Source of the DNA: Aerococcaceae bacterium DSM 111021
GTDB taxonomy: Bacteria; Bacillota; Bacilli; Lactobacillales; Aerococcaceae
Direction: 5' to 3'
Length of the DNA: 64,000 nucleotides
NCBI GenBank assembly: GCA_020112395.1
Contig: JACCEK010000001.1
Location: forward strand, 806,001 to 870,000
Part shown: positions 29,701-37,272 of the stretch, in pieces
Layout of the letters: each line of letters starts with the position of its first letter
How positions within the stretch are numbered: the first letter of the stretch is position 1
Notes under the pieces: generated by a model
Told to the model about the DNA's origin: nothing
Databases searched by the model: none
Seen by the model: only the letters and a program-made list of their open reading frames with translations
Program-made: the position numbers and the translations under genes

Positions 29701-30629
29701 AAAGTCTCGTCCAAAACGGTTAATGTCACAGTATTGGTCTGTGGTATTTCTGGAATGCTTTCAACCGTAATTGTTGTATTAGTCGTTTCTTGAGCTGTCA
29801 CAGTTACAGGGTCAAGTGTTAAACCTTCAATTGTATACGCTTCTGGCACAGAAATAACATCCATTAGAACTTCACCTGTCACTACATCATCAATTTGGAT
29901 TAACCCTTGAGCATCAGTAGTATGTTCTTCTCCATTTATACTGATAACAGCATCACTCACTAATGTGCTATCGCTACCAATCACTTGAATGATTAATGAA
30001 CCCGTATCTGTTGGTGTCCCTTCATTAGGTAAATCAGAATCATCTGAATTATCTGGAAGTGTTCCTACTGACTGTTGATCGGCAATTGTTACTATTAATT
30101 GCGTTTCATATTGATTGCTTGTTTCATTCAACAAATTATCCCCGATTTCGATAGTAAACGGTACATCAAGAACTACCGTACCATCTCCCCATGGGATTAA
30201 ATCTCCTGAATTACTTAATGTTTTTAAGTTATTACCTTGGCCATTATCTTCTTCAGTTAATGTTGGAACAGTTTGTTCCACTCGTGCTGGTGTCAACTCT
30301 AGTCCATCACGTTGGAAATTTCCTCCATCATACAATCTAAATTTGTAATTCCCTGGTGTTAACATAAGTGGCTCACTTGTTGGCTCACTAGAGCGATAAC
30401 TATAAACAAGTGTTCCTTCATTTGTTTGTGGATCAGTTTGAATGATGTCGTAACTGATTTGATTTTGTGGCGTAGGTTCACTCCCATACATTGCTAAATA
30501 CACCTGAACATCAACAGTCACAGGCGTTACTGCATTCTCTTGTGCGTTTACTGGTTGTAACCCTGAAAATAAACCAACAAAAGATGATAAAAACATGAAT
30601 ATTGTTGTTATATACTTAATCTTCTTCAT
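26757..30629 (-). CDS. LPNTG-anchored surface protein with ten Cna-B-like beta-sandwich repeats
   Basis: This 1290 aa wall protein starts with a signal peptide (MKKIKYITTIFMFL, cleaved near VNAQ) and an N-terminal beta domain (about 30-205). Ten tandem repeats of about 80-88 residues follow (about 210-1060), each with a pattern like V-x-D-x-N-x-Q-x-V-x-G-A, T-x-T-N-x-x-G and Y-x-Y-x-(I/L)-x-x-(L/V)-P-x-x-Y. A Ser/Glu linker (about 1065-1105) precedes a C-terminal beta domain, then LPNTG, a membrane helix and a short basic tail. Sortase A is the next gene upstream. Adhesion or matrix assembly is the likely role, inferred from architecture only. It has its own transcript. Confidence 0.9.
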   Translation of the reverse strand: MKKIKYITTIFMFLSSFVGLFSGLQPVNAQENAVTPVTVDVQVYLAMYGSEPTPQNQISYDIIQTDPQTNEGTLVYSYRSSEPTSEPLMLTPGNYKFRLYDGGNFQRDGLELTPARVEQTVPTLTEEDNGQGNNLKTLSNSGDLIPWGDGTVVLDVPFTIEIGDNLLNETSNQYETQLIVTIADQQSVGTLPDNSDDSDLPNEGTPTDTGSLIIQVIGSDSTLVSDAVISINGEEHTTDAQGLIQIDDVVTGEVLMDVISVPEAYTIEGLTLDPVTVTAQETTNTTITVESIPEIPQTNTVTLTVLDETLTPVPNVSITLNEREVYTEANGQAVFTEVPVGEVTYTINSVPEGFNLEQPTRTVLVDEATPTEAMINLSQEIVTNPIVFNVINEDNEPINGVEIAIADTIYTTTETGQVETEALSVGGYSYEVISVPDGYNLPEADSVNVVESAQTEETITLTNATEYGSVLINVVDENQQPIIGAELTLDEQTFVTNGSGQAIIEGLEANQSYNYYVSALPEGYLMEGEAEIRTITVNPEQQVEDTLVIAQPDQVGSAVFIVLDESGQPIENIEIELGTGSTTTNTSGIAEFFDIGPGTYNYRVLNLPEQYEGPVEGQLTITENEEASQEISLSEVNQFGNVTFNIVDQNGEAVEGAQITLNENTYPTNTNGQVIIEGLNAGQTYNYTLSELPENYIGQASGTVTIEAEGNIEEVVTVERQLAPGQLTITVNDQNNQAVAGADIQLNEDQTITTDTEGQAIFNELDEGTYEYVIETLPENYEHNIASQSVYIAEGATEVRTLQVQHNTQPGTVIFNVTDQDNHPVEGADISINDTTITTNAEGTATITDIEPNNYTYSIAELPEGYIGNPSGEVTVNEAEITTAEISVEREVELSTAQIKVIDQNGDVVQDASVSFGGLIGTTNAEGIINFESLEPGRYNYSVTNVPSSYYNSSEEQVIDIEEGSAFETEIKVEKLPETGAVTIQITDNNNQSVAGVELRINHETVTTDNDGKVTVENLEVGSYPYEIISIPDGFEIDQLKGEFGIVANETITLNVKATALESSSSEETSSEESSSQEASSEASSQSQSSSVNVDESQSLTPAEQASIDEEASLATRQFVDPETGIEVWVNPQDAANVARVSIETLDSAPTLENADADIYTITLLDDNNEAVELTRIAEVKIPTRPVNSQLRVVRVNDSNNSNLTFALHNQRITFRTQQLGTFGIVYNAEQASISQESVSVSMESSVEENDDDLPNTGEASTRGILMVGVLVLLSGAYLLFTRNKSINNQ

Positions 30630-30932
30630 TCTACATACCCCCTAATTATATTTGTTATAAACTACATTATAAGTGTACCATAAAGGTGTTTTAGATAGGC
30701 TAAAGTACTAAAAACATCATAATTTGAAAGTAATGTTTCTCAGTTAATTCATTAATTATTCATATTTCTATATAGTGTGATTTTTGTATAAAAGCTATCA
30801 TGTGGATTGCAATGAATTTACCTTGGCATTGAAAATATGCGAAGGTATTTTAACTTCATGCACCGATATCTTGATAAACAAAAAAACCATTCACTTCAAT
30901 TAAGAAGTAAATGGGTTATATATTGTATAAGA
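30630..30932. other. Intergenic region between surface protein and sortase genes
   Basis: This 303-base AT-rich gap holds the sortase terminator near its right end and the promoter and ribosome-binding region of the surface-protein gene at its left end (AGGGGG before the ATG). I see no further open reading frame or structured RNA. Confidence 0.5.
30880..30916 (-). terminator. Terminator after the sortase gene
   Basis: On the minus strand ACCCATTTACTTC pairs with GAAGTGAATGGT (30886-30897 with 30904-30916, one mismatch), followed by TTTTTTTG. It separates srtA from the surface-protein gene, so the two are not obligatorily cotranscribed. Confidence 0.8.
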
Positions 30933-31688
30933 TTAACTTGTAATTGTTTGGGCAATATCAAATGCATGCAACATATCGTCCGATGCATCGTCTACGCTTA
31001 ATGTATCTACTAATACACCTTGCACTACCACACGATCAATAAGACCTGTATCACACGTTATTAGTGTTACTCGTCCTTCTTCTGTTGGATAAGTTACTTC
31101 TACAGCAGTTGCTGGGACTGTATCGATGTAATCAACTTCATAAATATAAATATTCTCTAGATCAGTTAAGTAAATTGTTTGTCCTATTTCAGCTCGCATC
31201 AATGGTTCAAATAATAAACCATCATTAATTGAGTGATGACTTGCTAATGAGTAATTTGACACTCCCATTTCTTGATCTGGGTAAAGCGTCCCTGCTCCAT
31301 AGAACATTCCTTCATTAGAAACACCTTTATAGATAGGTAAATTCATTCCTAATTCTGGCATGGCTATTCCACCAATAGTTGGTAAATCACTAGGATTAAC
31401 ACCACTTGCTAAAACTTCTCGGGCACTAAGTGTATTGATATCTCCCCAATCGTAAGTTACATCTACATTTTGGTTCGACTCAATTTGTTCTCGAGTTAAA
31501 TTACTTACCGTATTTTGCTCACTACCTTGTTCAATTAAATAGTTCTTAATTGGATCCAAAGCTAACAAAACAACTGCTACCAATATTAATACGATACCAA
31601 AGAACGTACGTAACCCTCCGCCACGTTTACGTGATTGCTTTCTTCTACTTCTAGCTTCACGTCTTGTTTTGGGTTCTCTTTTACTCAT
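30933..31688 (-). CDS. srtA: Class A sortase
   Basis: Sortase A (251 aa) cleaves LPxTG between Thr and Gly and links surface proteins to peptidoglycan. A basic cytoplasmic N-terminus (first 27 residues) precedes a signal-anchor helix (about 28-45). The catalytic domain has the histidine in SLASHHS (His151), the nucleophile in TLITCDT (Cys212), and the arginine in DRVVVQG (Arg219). The loop between Cys and Arg is short. The LPNTG protein immediately downstream is an obvious substrate. The C-terminus carries an unusual extra 20 residues after the last strand. Confidence 0.95.
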   Translation of the reverse strand: MSKREPKTRREARSRRKQSRKRGGGLRTFFGIVLILVAVVLLALDPIKNYLIEQGSEQNTVSNLTREQIESNQNVDVTYDWGDINTLSAREVLASGVNPSDLPTIGGIAMPELGMNLPIYKGVSNEGMFYGAGTLYPDQEMGVSNYSLASHHSINDGLLFEPLMRAEIGQTIYLTDLENIYIYEVDYIDTVPATAVEVTYPTEEGRVTLITCDTGLIDRVVVQGVLVDTLSVDDASDDMLHAFDIAQTITS

Positions 31689-31847
31689 CTATTTACCTCC
31701 AAAATTTTATATATACAAATAGAATATTATTTGAAACATATCGAAATTATGATATCACTTCCGTGACTGATAATATAGGAAAATGAGCTAATTTAATAAA
31801 AAAGCAAACATTATTACAAAAAACTTCATAATTTCTAACAATTTAGT

Positions 31848-31876
31848 TTGATAATTAGTTAGTAATCTTTTATAAT
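31848..31876 (+). promoter_or_regulatory. Promoter of the manganese riboswitch and ATPase gene
   Basis: TTGATA (31848-31853) and a perfect TATAAT (31871-31876) are 17 bases apart. The predicted start of transcription, near 31883, falls just ahead of the riboswitch aptamer. Confidence 0.8.
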
Positions 31877-31893
31877 AATTATATTAATTGTTC

Positions 31894-32043
31894 ATAAGGG
31901 AGTAACTAGGGGTTTATCCTCGTCAGTATCAACATCGATAAGTAGTATAACTACTGGTACTGTACTTAAATAGTGAGACTTATGCCATCTGTATCGCGTC
32001 TGCTTTTGCATCTGCTTTATAGTTGGTGTAAGTCTCTTTTTTC
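31894..32043 (+). ncRNA. yybP-ykoY manganese riboswitch with downstream terminator
   Basis: The leader contains the conserved aptamer pieces of this class in order: AAGGGAGTAACTAGG (31897-31910), TCGTCAGTATC (31920-31930) and a distal ACTACTGGTACTG arm. A strong hairpin follows, GAGACTTATGCCA (31975-31987) with TTGGTGTAAGTCTC (32023-32036), ending in six T residues. By analogy to the Lactococcus yoaB switch, Mn2+ binding should prevent terminator formation and turn the ATPase gene on. The assignment rests on motif order and context; a covariance-model search would confirm it. Confidence 0.85.
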
Positions 32044-32089
32044 TAGTAATCTACCCTTATAACAAAAGAAAATAGGAGGAATATTGTTA

Positions 32090-34780
32090 ATGAAAGATTT
32101 TATTGCCTATAATGAATCGTCAGATTCAATTGTTTCAAAGCTTGACAGTAACGTGTCACAAGGTTTGAGCTCTTCTGAGGCGCAAGCTCGTATTGAAAAA
32201 TATGGACCTAACGAAATTCAAGCCGAAGAGAAACGTACGCTACTACAAAAATTCTTAGATCAGTTTAAAGACTTTATGATCATTGTATTATTAGTAGCTG
32301 CTGTTGTTGCTGGGTTTGTTGGGATTGCTGAAGGTGAAGGTATTGCTGACTCAATCATCATTTTAATTGTTGTTATTTTAAACGCTATTATGGGAGTATT
32401 CCAAGAGCAACAAGCTGAAAATGCTATCGAATCTCTACGTAGCATGGCTTCTCCTGAAGCACATGTACGTCGTGACGGCACTATGAACTCAGTTAAAAGT
32501 ACTGAATTAGTTCCTGGAGATATCATTACATTAGAAGCTGGGGACGTTGTTCCTGCTGATGTGCGTTTAATCGAAGCGAATTCTTTACAAATTGAAGAAG
32601 CATCTTTAACTGGGGAATCAGTCCCTGTAGTTAAAGATATCGCTACAATCGATAAAGAAAATGTTGGTATTGGTGACCGTGAAAACATGGCATTCTCAAG
32701 TACTAACGTAACTTATGGTCGTGGTTTAGGTATTGTTACTGGTACTGGTATGAATACTGAAGTTGGACACATTGCTAATATGTTAGCAAATACTGAAGGT
32801 CAATTAACACCATTACAACGTGACCAAGAAAAATTAGGTAAAAACTTAACGATTGCAATCTTAGTTATTGCTGTTCTTACTTTCATCGTTGGTATTACAG
32901 TTCAAGATTTTGAGATTACTCATATGTTATTAGTTTCTATCTCATTAGCTGTTGCGGCTATTCCAGAAGGTTTACCTGCAATCACTACTATTATTCTTTC
33001 TCAAGGTACAACTTCAATGGCCAACCGTAATGCATTAGTTCGTACATTACCTGCTGTTGAAACTTTAGGTAGTACTGAAGTTATTGCATCTGATAAAACT
33101 GGTACATTAACAGTTAACAAGATGACAATTGAAAAAGTTTATTATGATGGTCAAGTTCATGAAGCATCTGAAAAAATCGACTTTAGTAATCCTTTATTAC
33201 GTTCAATTACTTTCGCTAACGATACTGAAATTGATGGTAAAGGTGAATTGATCGGTGACCCTACTGAAGCAGCGATGATTAAATATGCTATCGAGCAAGG
33301 TTTTGATGTTAAAGAAGCTGTAAAAGTTGAACCTCGTGTAAACGAAGTGCCATTTGATTCTGGTCGTAAATTAATGTCTACAATCCACAAAATGGAAGAC
33401 GGACGTTTCTTCGTAGCTGTAAAAGGTGCTCCAGACCAATTAATCCAACGTGCAACTAAGATTGATATCAATGGTCAAGTTCGCGATATTACTCAAGATG
33501 ATATTGATAAGACTCTTAAAGAAAACGAATTAATGGCTCGTGAAGCATTACGTGTATTAAGTGGAGCTTACAAAATTATCGATACTGTTCCTGAAACTAT
33601 GAGTACTGAAACAGTTGAGCAAGATTTAATCTTTGCTGGACTTGTTGGTATGATTGACCCTGAGCGTTCTGAAGCTGGAGCAGCTATCCGTCGTGCTCGT
33701 GAAGCTGGTATCCGTACAGTTATGATTACTGGTGACCACGCTATTACAGCACAGGCAATCGCTGAACGTTTATCAATCTTAGATCCTAACGAACCTAATA
33801 ACGAAGAACATGTTCGTACTGGTGCTGAGTTAGATAATATGACAGATGAAGAATTAACTAAAGATGTTGCTAATTTCGCTGTATATGCACGTGTTTCTCC
33901 GGAACATAAAGTGCGTATTATCAAAGCGTGGCAAGCAAACGACCGCACTATCTCAATGACAGGTGACGGGGTTAACGATGCGCCATCACTTAAACAAGCT
34001 AATATTGGTGTTGGTATGGGTATCACTGGTACAGAGGTTGCTAAAGGAGCTTCTGACATGGTACTTGCTGATGACAACTTTGAAACAATCGTTGTTGCTG
34101 TTGAAGAAGGACGTAAAGTATTTACTAACATCCAGAAAGCTGTTCAATTCTTATTATCAGCTAACTTGGGTGAGGTATTAACTTTATTCATTGCTACTTT
34201 ATTCGGTTGGACAATCTTAGAACCAGTTCATATCTTATGGATTAACTTAGTAACTGACGTGTTCCCAGCTATTGCTTTAGGTATGGAAAAAGCTGAACCG
34301 GGCGCTATGAAACAAGCTCCTCGTACATCGAAAGATAGTTTCTTATCATTCGGAGTGCTTCCAAGTATTGCATACCAAGGTGTATTCGAAGGTTTACTTA
34401 CTTTAGGTGTATTCTATGTTGGTGAGTTTGTGCTTCAAGTAGAACATCAAACTGCTGAAACTATGGCATTCATTACACTTGGATTCATTCAATTGTTCCA
34501 CTCGTATAACGTTAAATCAATCTTTGGTTCGTTATTCAGTAGCAATCCGTTTGATAACAAGTACTTAAACGGTGCCTTCATTCTATCTGGTGCATTATTG
34601 TTAGGTGTAATCTTAACTCCAGGAATCAACACTTACTTCTCAGTAACTGTACCTGGTCCAGTTGAATGGGCAATCTCAATCAGTGTGGCATTCAGTATTG
34701 TTATTATCGTTGAAATCGTTAAAGCAATCTTCCGTGCTACTGGTTTAGCAGATAAATATCAAAAGAAAATCGCTGAGTAA
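32090..34780 (+). CDS. P2-type cation-transporting ATPase (Ca2+/Mn2+ exporter, YoaB/MgtA-like)
   Basis: This 896 aa pump has the full P-type layout. A cation_ATPase_N domain is followed by TGES in the actuator, PEGLPAITT in M4, the phosphorylated aspartate in SDKTGTLT (Asp335), KGAPD in the nucleotide domain and TGDGVNDAPSLK. The M6 sequence NLVTDVFPA and M5 ANLGEV keep the SERCA-type ligands Asn, Thr, Asp and Glu. The preceding yybP-ykoY riboswitch points to manganese efflux, as in lactococcal and pneumococcal homologues, rather than calcium housekeeping. The ATG at 32090 follows AGGAGG; an in-frame TTG six bases earlier is less likely. Confidence 0.93.
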   Translation: MKDFIAYNESSDSIVSKLDSNVSQGLSSSEAQARIEKYGPNEIQAEEKRTLLQKFLDQFKDFMIIVLLVAAVVAGFVGIAEGEGIADSIIILIVVILNAIMGVFQEQQAENAIESLRSMASPEAHVRRDGTMNSVKSTELVPGDIITLEAGDVVPADVRLIEANSLQIEEASLTGESVPVVKDIATIDKENVGIGDRENMAFSSTNVTYGRGLGIVTGTGMNTEVGHIANMLANTEGQLTPLQRDQEKLGKNLTIAILVIAVLTFIVGITVQDFEITHMLLVSISLAVAAIPEGLPAITTIILSQGTTSMANRNALVRTLPAVETLGSTEVIASDKTGTLTVNKMTIEKVYYDGQVHEASEKIDFSNPLLRSITFANDTEIDGKGELIGDPTEAAMIKYAIEQGFDVKEAVKVEPRVNEVPFDSGRKLMSTIHKMEDGRFFVAVKGAPDQLIQRATKIDINGQVRDITQDDIDKTLKENELMAREALRVLSGAYKIIDTVPETMSTETVEQDLIFAGLVGMIDPERSEAGAAIRRAREAGIRTVMITGDHAITAQAIAERLSILDPNEPNNEEHVRTGAELDNMTDEELTKDVANFAVYARVSPEHKVRIIKAWQANDRTISMTGDGVNDAPSLKQANIGVGMGITGTEVAKGASDMVLADDNFETIVVAVEEGRKVFTNIQKAVQFLLSANLGEVLTLFIATLFGWTILEPVHILWINLVTDVFPAIALGMEKAEPGAMKQAPRTSKDSFLSFGVLPSIAYQGVFEGLLTLGVFYVGEFVLQVEHQTAETMAFITLGFIQLFHSYNVKSIFGSLFSSNPFDNKYLNGAFILSGALLLGVILTPGINTYFSVTVPGPVEWAISISVAFSIVIIVEIVKAIFRATGLADKYQKKIAE

Positions 34781-34798
34781 TTAGCAGTATTCTAAACA

Positions 34799-34836
34799 AA
34801 GTCGTTGAGCATTCGCTCAACGGCTTTTTTGTTTTT
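34799..34836 (+). terminator. Terminator after the P-type ATPase gene
   Basis: AGTCGTTGAG pairs with CTCAACGGCT (one G-T wobble) around CATTCG, followed by six T residues. Confidence 0.9.
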
Positions 34837-34861
34837 TACTGAATTAACGAATTCCTTTAAC

Positions 34862-34991
34862 TACAAATACGACTTCGCAGTGTAAAAATTTGAGTTAGTC
34901 GCTTGGTAAAGTAAATTTAACTCAGATATCATAGCAGAACGCCTTAAGCTCATTACACTAAGATTACCAAACCATTCTCCCTGAAATAAGC
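34862..34991 (-). repeat. Interspersed intergenic repeat, copy C (most diverged)
   Basis: On the minus strand, GCTTATT-AG--AGAATG-TT--GTAA-C-TAGTG (the right end, about 34957-34991) matches the intergenic copy at 48858-48893 at roughly three quarters of positions. Weaker similarity continues to the left, where ACTGCGAAGTCGTATTTGTAG resembles CTTGCGTCGTTGTTCG of that copy. It occupies the gap between the ATPase and thrB terminators and contains no gene. Confidence 0.45.
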
Positions 34992-35012
34992 AACCCTTCC
35001 ATTTATTTGAAT

Positions 35013-35045
35013 GAAAAAAACCTTAAGAAGATTGATTCTTAAGGT
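35013..35045 (-). terminator. Terminator after thrB
   Basis: AACCTTAAGAA (35018-35028) pairs perfectly with TTCTTAAGGTT (35035-35045) around a six-base loop; on the minus strand it runs into TTTTTTT. Confidence 0.88.
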
Positions 35046-35063
35046 TTTATTACTCTCAACTAT

Positions 35064-35933
35064 TTAATTATAATGTACTTCCACTCTTTCGTGCTTACAA
35101 GACGATACTTGCTCGAGTTCCTGAAGAATTGCATCCACTTGATCATTTGGACATAAAGTTAATACAGTCGGACCTGCCCCACTTATCACCGTCGCATATG
35201 CTCCATTATCTAGTGCAATTTGTTTAATCTCAGAAAACTCTGCAATTAATGGTTGGCGATAAGGTTCATGAAACTTATCCTTCATCATTAACTCGCCCAT
35301 TGTTTTAAAATCTTTCTTAACCATTGACAGTAACATCACATTATTCAAAGCATTTTGTTCAATCGCAATGCCCTTTTCATATGATTCTGGTATAGCTTCC
35401 CGAGCTACTTTAGTTGAAATTTCATATGGCGGGATGGATATGATGAGTCCAATATCATCCATATCTATTTGATGATACGCTAAGTACTCATCTTTATAGT
35501 AGCCGACAAATGCCCCTCCCGTAATACAAGGGCCAACATTATCAGGATGACCTTCTATCTTTGAAGCCAGTAAAATTTTATCATACATTGATAAATTTAA
35601 CTGACAGTAATGATTCGCTAATTCGATACCAGCCACGATAGCACTTGATGAGCTTCCTAATCCATGGGTTAAAGGAATTTCACTCGCCATCTCTACATGT
35701 AAAGTAGGCATCTTCTTATAATACGTTTTAGCAATGTCAATGGCTGTACTTGCGACAAAATTTGATTCATCATTAGGCAACCGACTTAATTCTTCATCTT
35801 GAAAGTCGAATTCCCATTTTTCACTTTTGCGTGCATTGATATACAAATACTTCTTGACTGCTATACCCATTGTATCGAAGCCCAGTCCAAGATTTGCACT
35901 TGTAGCTGGTATTTTTAATGATACATTATTCAC
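35064..35933 (-). CDS. thrB: Homoserine kinase
   Basis: ThrB phosphorylates homoserine on the way to threonine. The GHMP-kinase features are the N-terminal KIPATSANLGLGFDTMG, the ATP-binding PLTHGLGSSSSAIVAG (about residues 85-100), and the C-terminal VISGAGPTVLTL. The 289 aa length fits the family. I place the start at the GTG (35931-35933), 8 bases after GGAAG, giving the usual short N-terminus; a TTG at 35948 is also open but lacks a ribosome-binding site. The gene follows hom by 18 bases in one transcript. No thrC is present in the window. Confidence 0.94.
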   Translation of the reverse strand: MNNVSLKIPATSANLGLGFDTMGIAVKKYLYINARKSEKWEFDFQDEELSRLPNDESNFVASTAIDIAKTYYKKMPTLHVEMASEIPLTHGLGSSSSAIVAGIELANHYCQLNLSMYDKILLASKIEGHPDNVGPCITGGAFVGYYKDEYLAYHQIDMDDIGLIISIPPYEISTKVAREAIPESYEKGIAIEQNALNNVMLLSMVKKDFKTMGELMMKDKFHEPYRQPLIAEFSEIKQIALDNGAYATVISGAGPTVLTLCPNDQVDAILQELEQVSSCKHERVEVHYN

Positions 35934-35951
35934 ACTATCCACTTCCAATTC

Positions 35952-37139
35952 TTAATCTTTTATAACTGCATAGACTGCCTCAATATTATGACTATTTTTT
36001 AATTGTTCTAATGCATTTGCTCCAATTGCTTCAGTCATAATTACTAAATCTTGATCATTCGTTACTACTTCATATTTAGCATCTAAGTTAATATCAGCTT
36101 CTACATTTTCAAAACGAATATAATACGATGCTGCTTCTCCAGATTGGTTAATTGTCGCTTCTTCTTCAACGATTAAGTTCCCAACAAAGCCAAATTTAGC
36201 GATATTCATCACATCTGAAACTACTGCTGAAGCCGTTTCTAAACTTCCTGCTCCAGGTCCGTAGAACATTGTCTCTCCAAATGCATTTCCGTTCACGTAA
36301 ACTGCATTTGCTGCATCATTCACAGTTGCTAATTGGTGACGGTTAGGTAATAAAACAGGCTCAACACTAATTTCTAGTTTATCACCGTTGTATTCACTCT
36401 TACCTAATAATTTCATTGTTAGACCCGCTTCTTTAGCGTAATCAATGTCTTTAACGCTCACTTGGCTAATGCCGCTAACTGGAATATCCTCAACATTCAT
36501 ATCTAATTTATATGCGATACGAGATAATAAAGCAATTTTGCGTCTTGCATCTAACCCTTCAACATCATTCGTCGGATCTTTTTCTGCATACCCTTTTGCT
36601 TGCGCTTCATCTAATGCTTCTTGATAAGACCAGCCATCTTGTGTCATTTTTGTCAAAATATAGTTAGTCGTACCGTTTAATATTCCCATCACGCGATGAA
36701 TCTTATTAGCTTGTAATCCATATGTTAAAGCATTAATGATTGGTATTCCACCTGCACAACTTGCTTCATATCCTAATTGAGATTTGTTGTCGTCTCCAAT
36801 TTTTGCTAATTCTTTAATATGAACGGCTAACATATCTTTATTAGCACTTACAACATGAATTCCATTTGATAAGAATTTTTGGTGTAAGCTAAAGGTAAAG
36901 TCAATTCCACCCATCACTTCCACAACTAATTCTACATCGCTATTCAAGATATCATCGATATTCTCTGTGACAGTCACATTAGTAAAGTCAGCTTCATGTT
37001 GATTGTGAATAGCTTTAGCAAAAACATGTGAAACTTCGATAGGCTCATTGGTAAACTGTTGAATTTCTACTTGATTCTCTTGAATTACCTTGATTACACC
37101 ACTTCCAACTGTTCCCATACCTAATATTGCAATTTTCAT
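35952..37139 (-). CDS. hom: Homoserine dehydrogenase, shortened ACT region
   Basis: Hom reduces aspartate semialdehyde to homoserine with NAD(P)H. The Rossmann loop GMGTVGSGV starts at residue 7, VVSANKDMLA and the catalytic-domain GILNGTTNYILTKM and YAEKDPTNDVEGLDARRK (about 190-207) are intact. At 395 aa it is 30-40 residues shorter than usual: the C-terminal ACT domain, recognisable as YYIRFENVEADI and LVIMTEAI, lacks the middle helix-strand unit. Allosteric threonine control may therefore be weak. It diverges from the aspartate kinase gene, and thrB follows on the same transcript. Confidence 0.95.
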   Translation of the reverse strand: MKIAILGMGTVGSGVIKVIQENQVEIQQFTNEPIEVSHVFAKAIHNQHEADFTNVTVTENIDDILNSDVELVVEVMGGIDFTFSLHQKFLSNGIHVVSANKDMLAVHIKELAKIGDDNKSQLGYEASCAGGIPIINALTYGLQANKIHRVMGILNGTTNYILTKMTQDGWSYQEALDEAQAKGYAEKDPTNDVEGLDARRKIALLSRIAYKLDMNVEDIPVSGISQVSVKDIDYAKEAGLTMKLLGKSEYNGDKLEISVEPVLLPNRHQLATVNDAANAVYVNGNAFGETMFYGPGAGSLETASAVVSDVMNIAKFGFVGNLIVEEEATINQSGEAASYYIRFENVEADINLDAKYEVVTNDQDLVIMTEAIGANALEQLKNSHNIEAVYAVIKD

Positions 37140-37272
37140 ATTAAAATTCTCCTTAAATTATATTAGAGATACATTAAAAATTCCCTCACACTTATTTTAC
37201 AATATGTGGTAGGAATTTTCCATTATATAATGTATTATTATAAATAGATTAAAAATGAAGGAGTAATATTAT

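Noticed and set aside
37140-37272. Possible threonine or lysine riboswitch between hom and aspartate kinase
   Set aside because: At 133 bases between divergent genes there is no room or motif for a lysine riboswitch or T-box.
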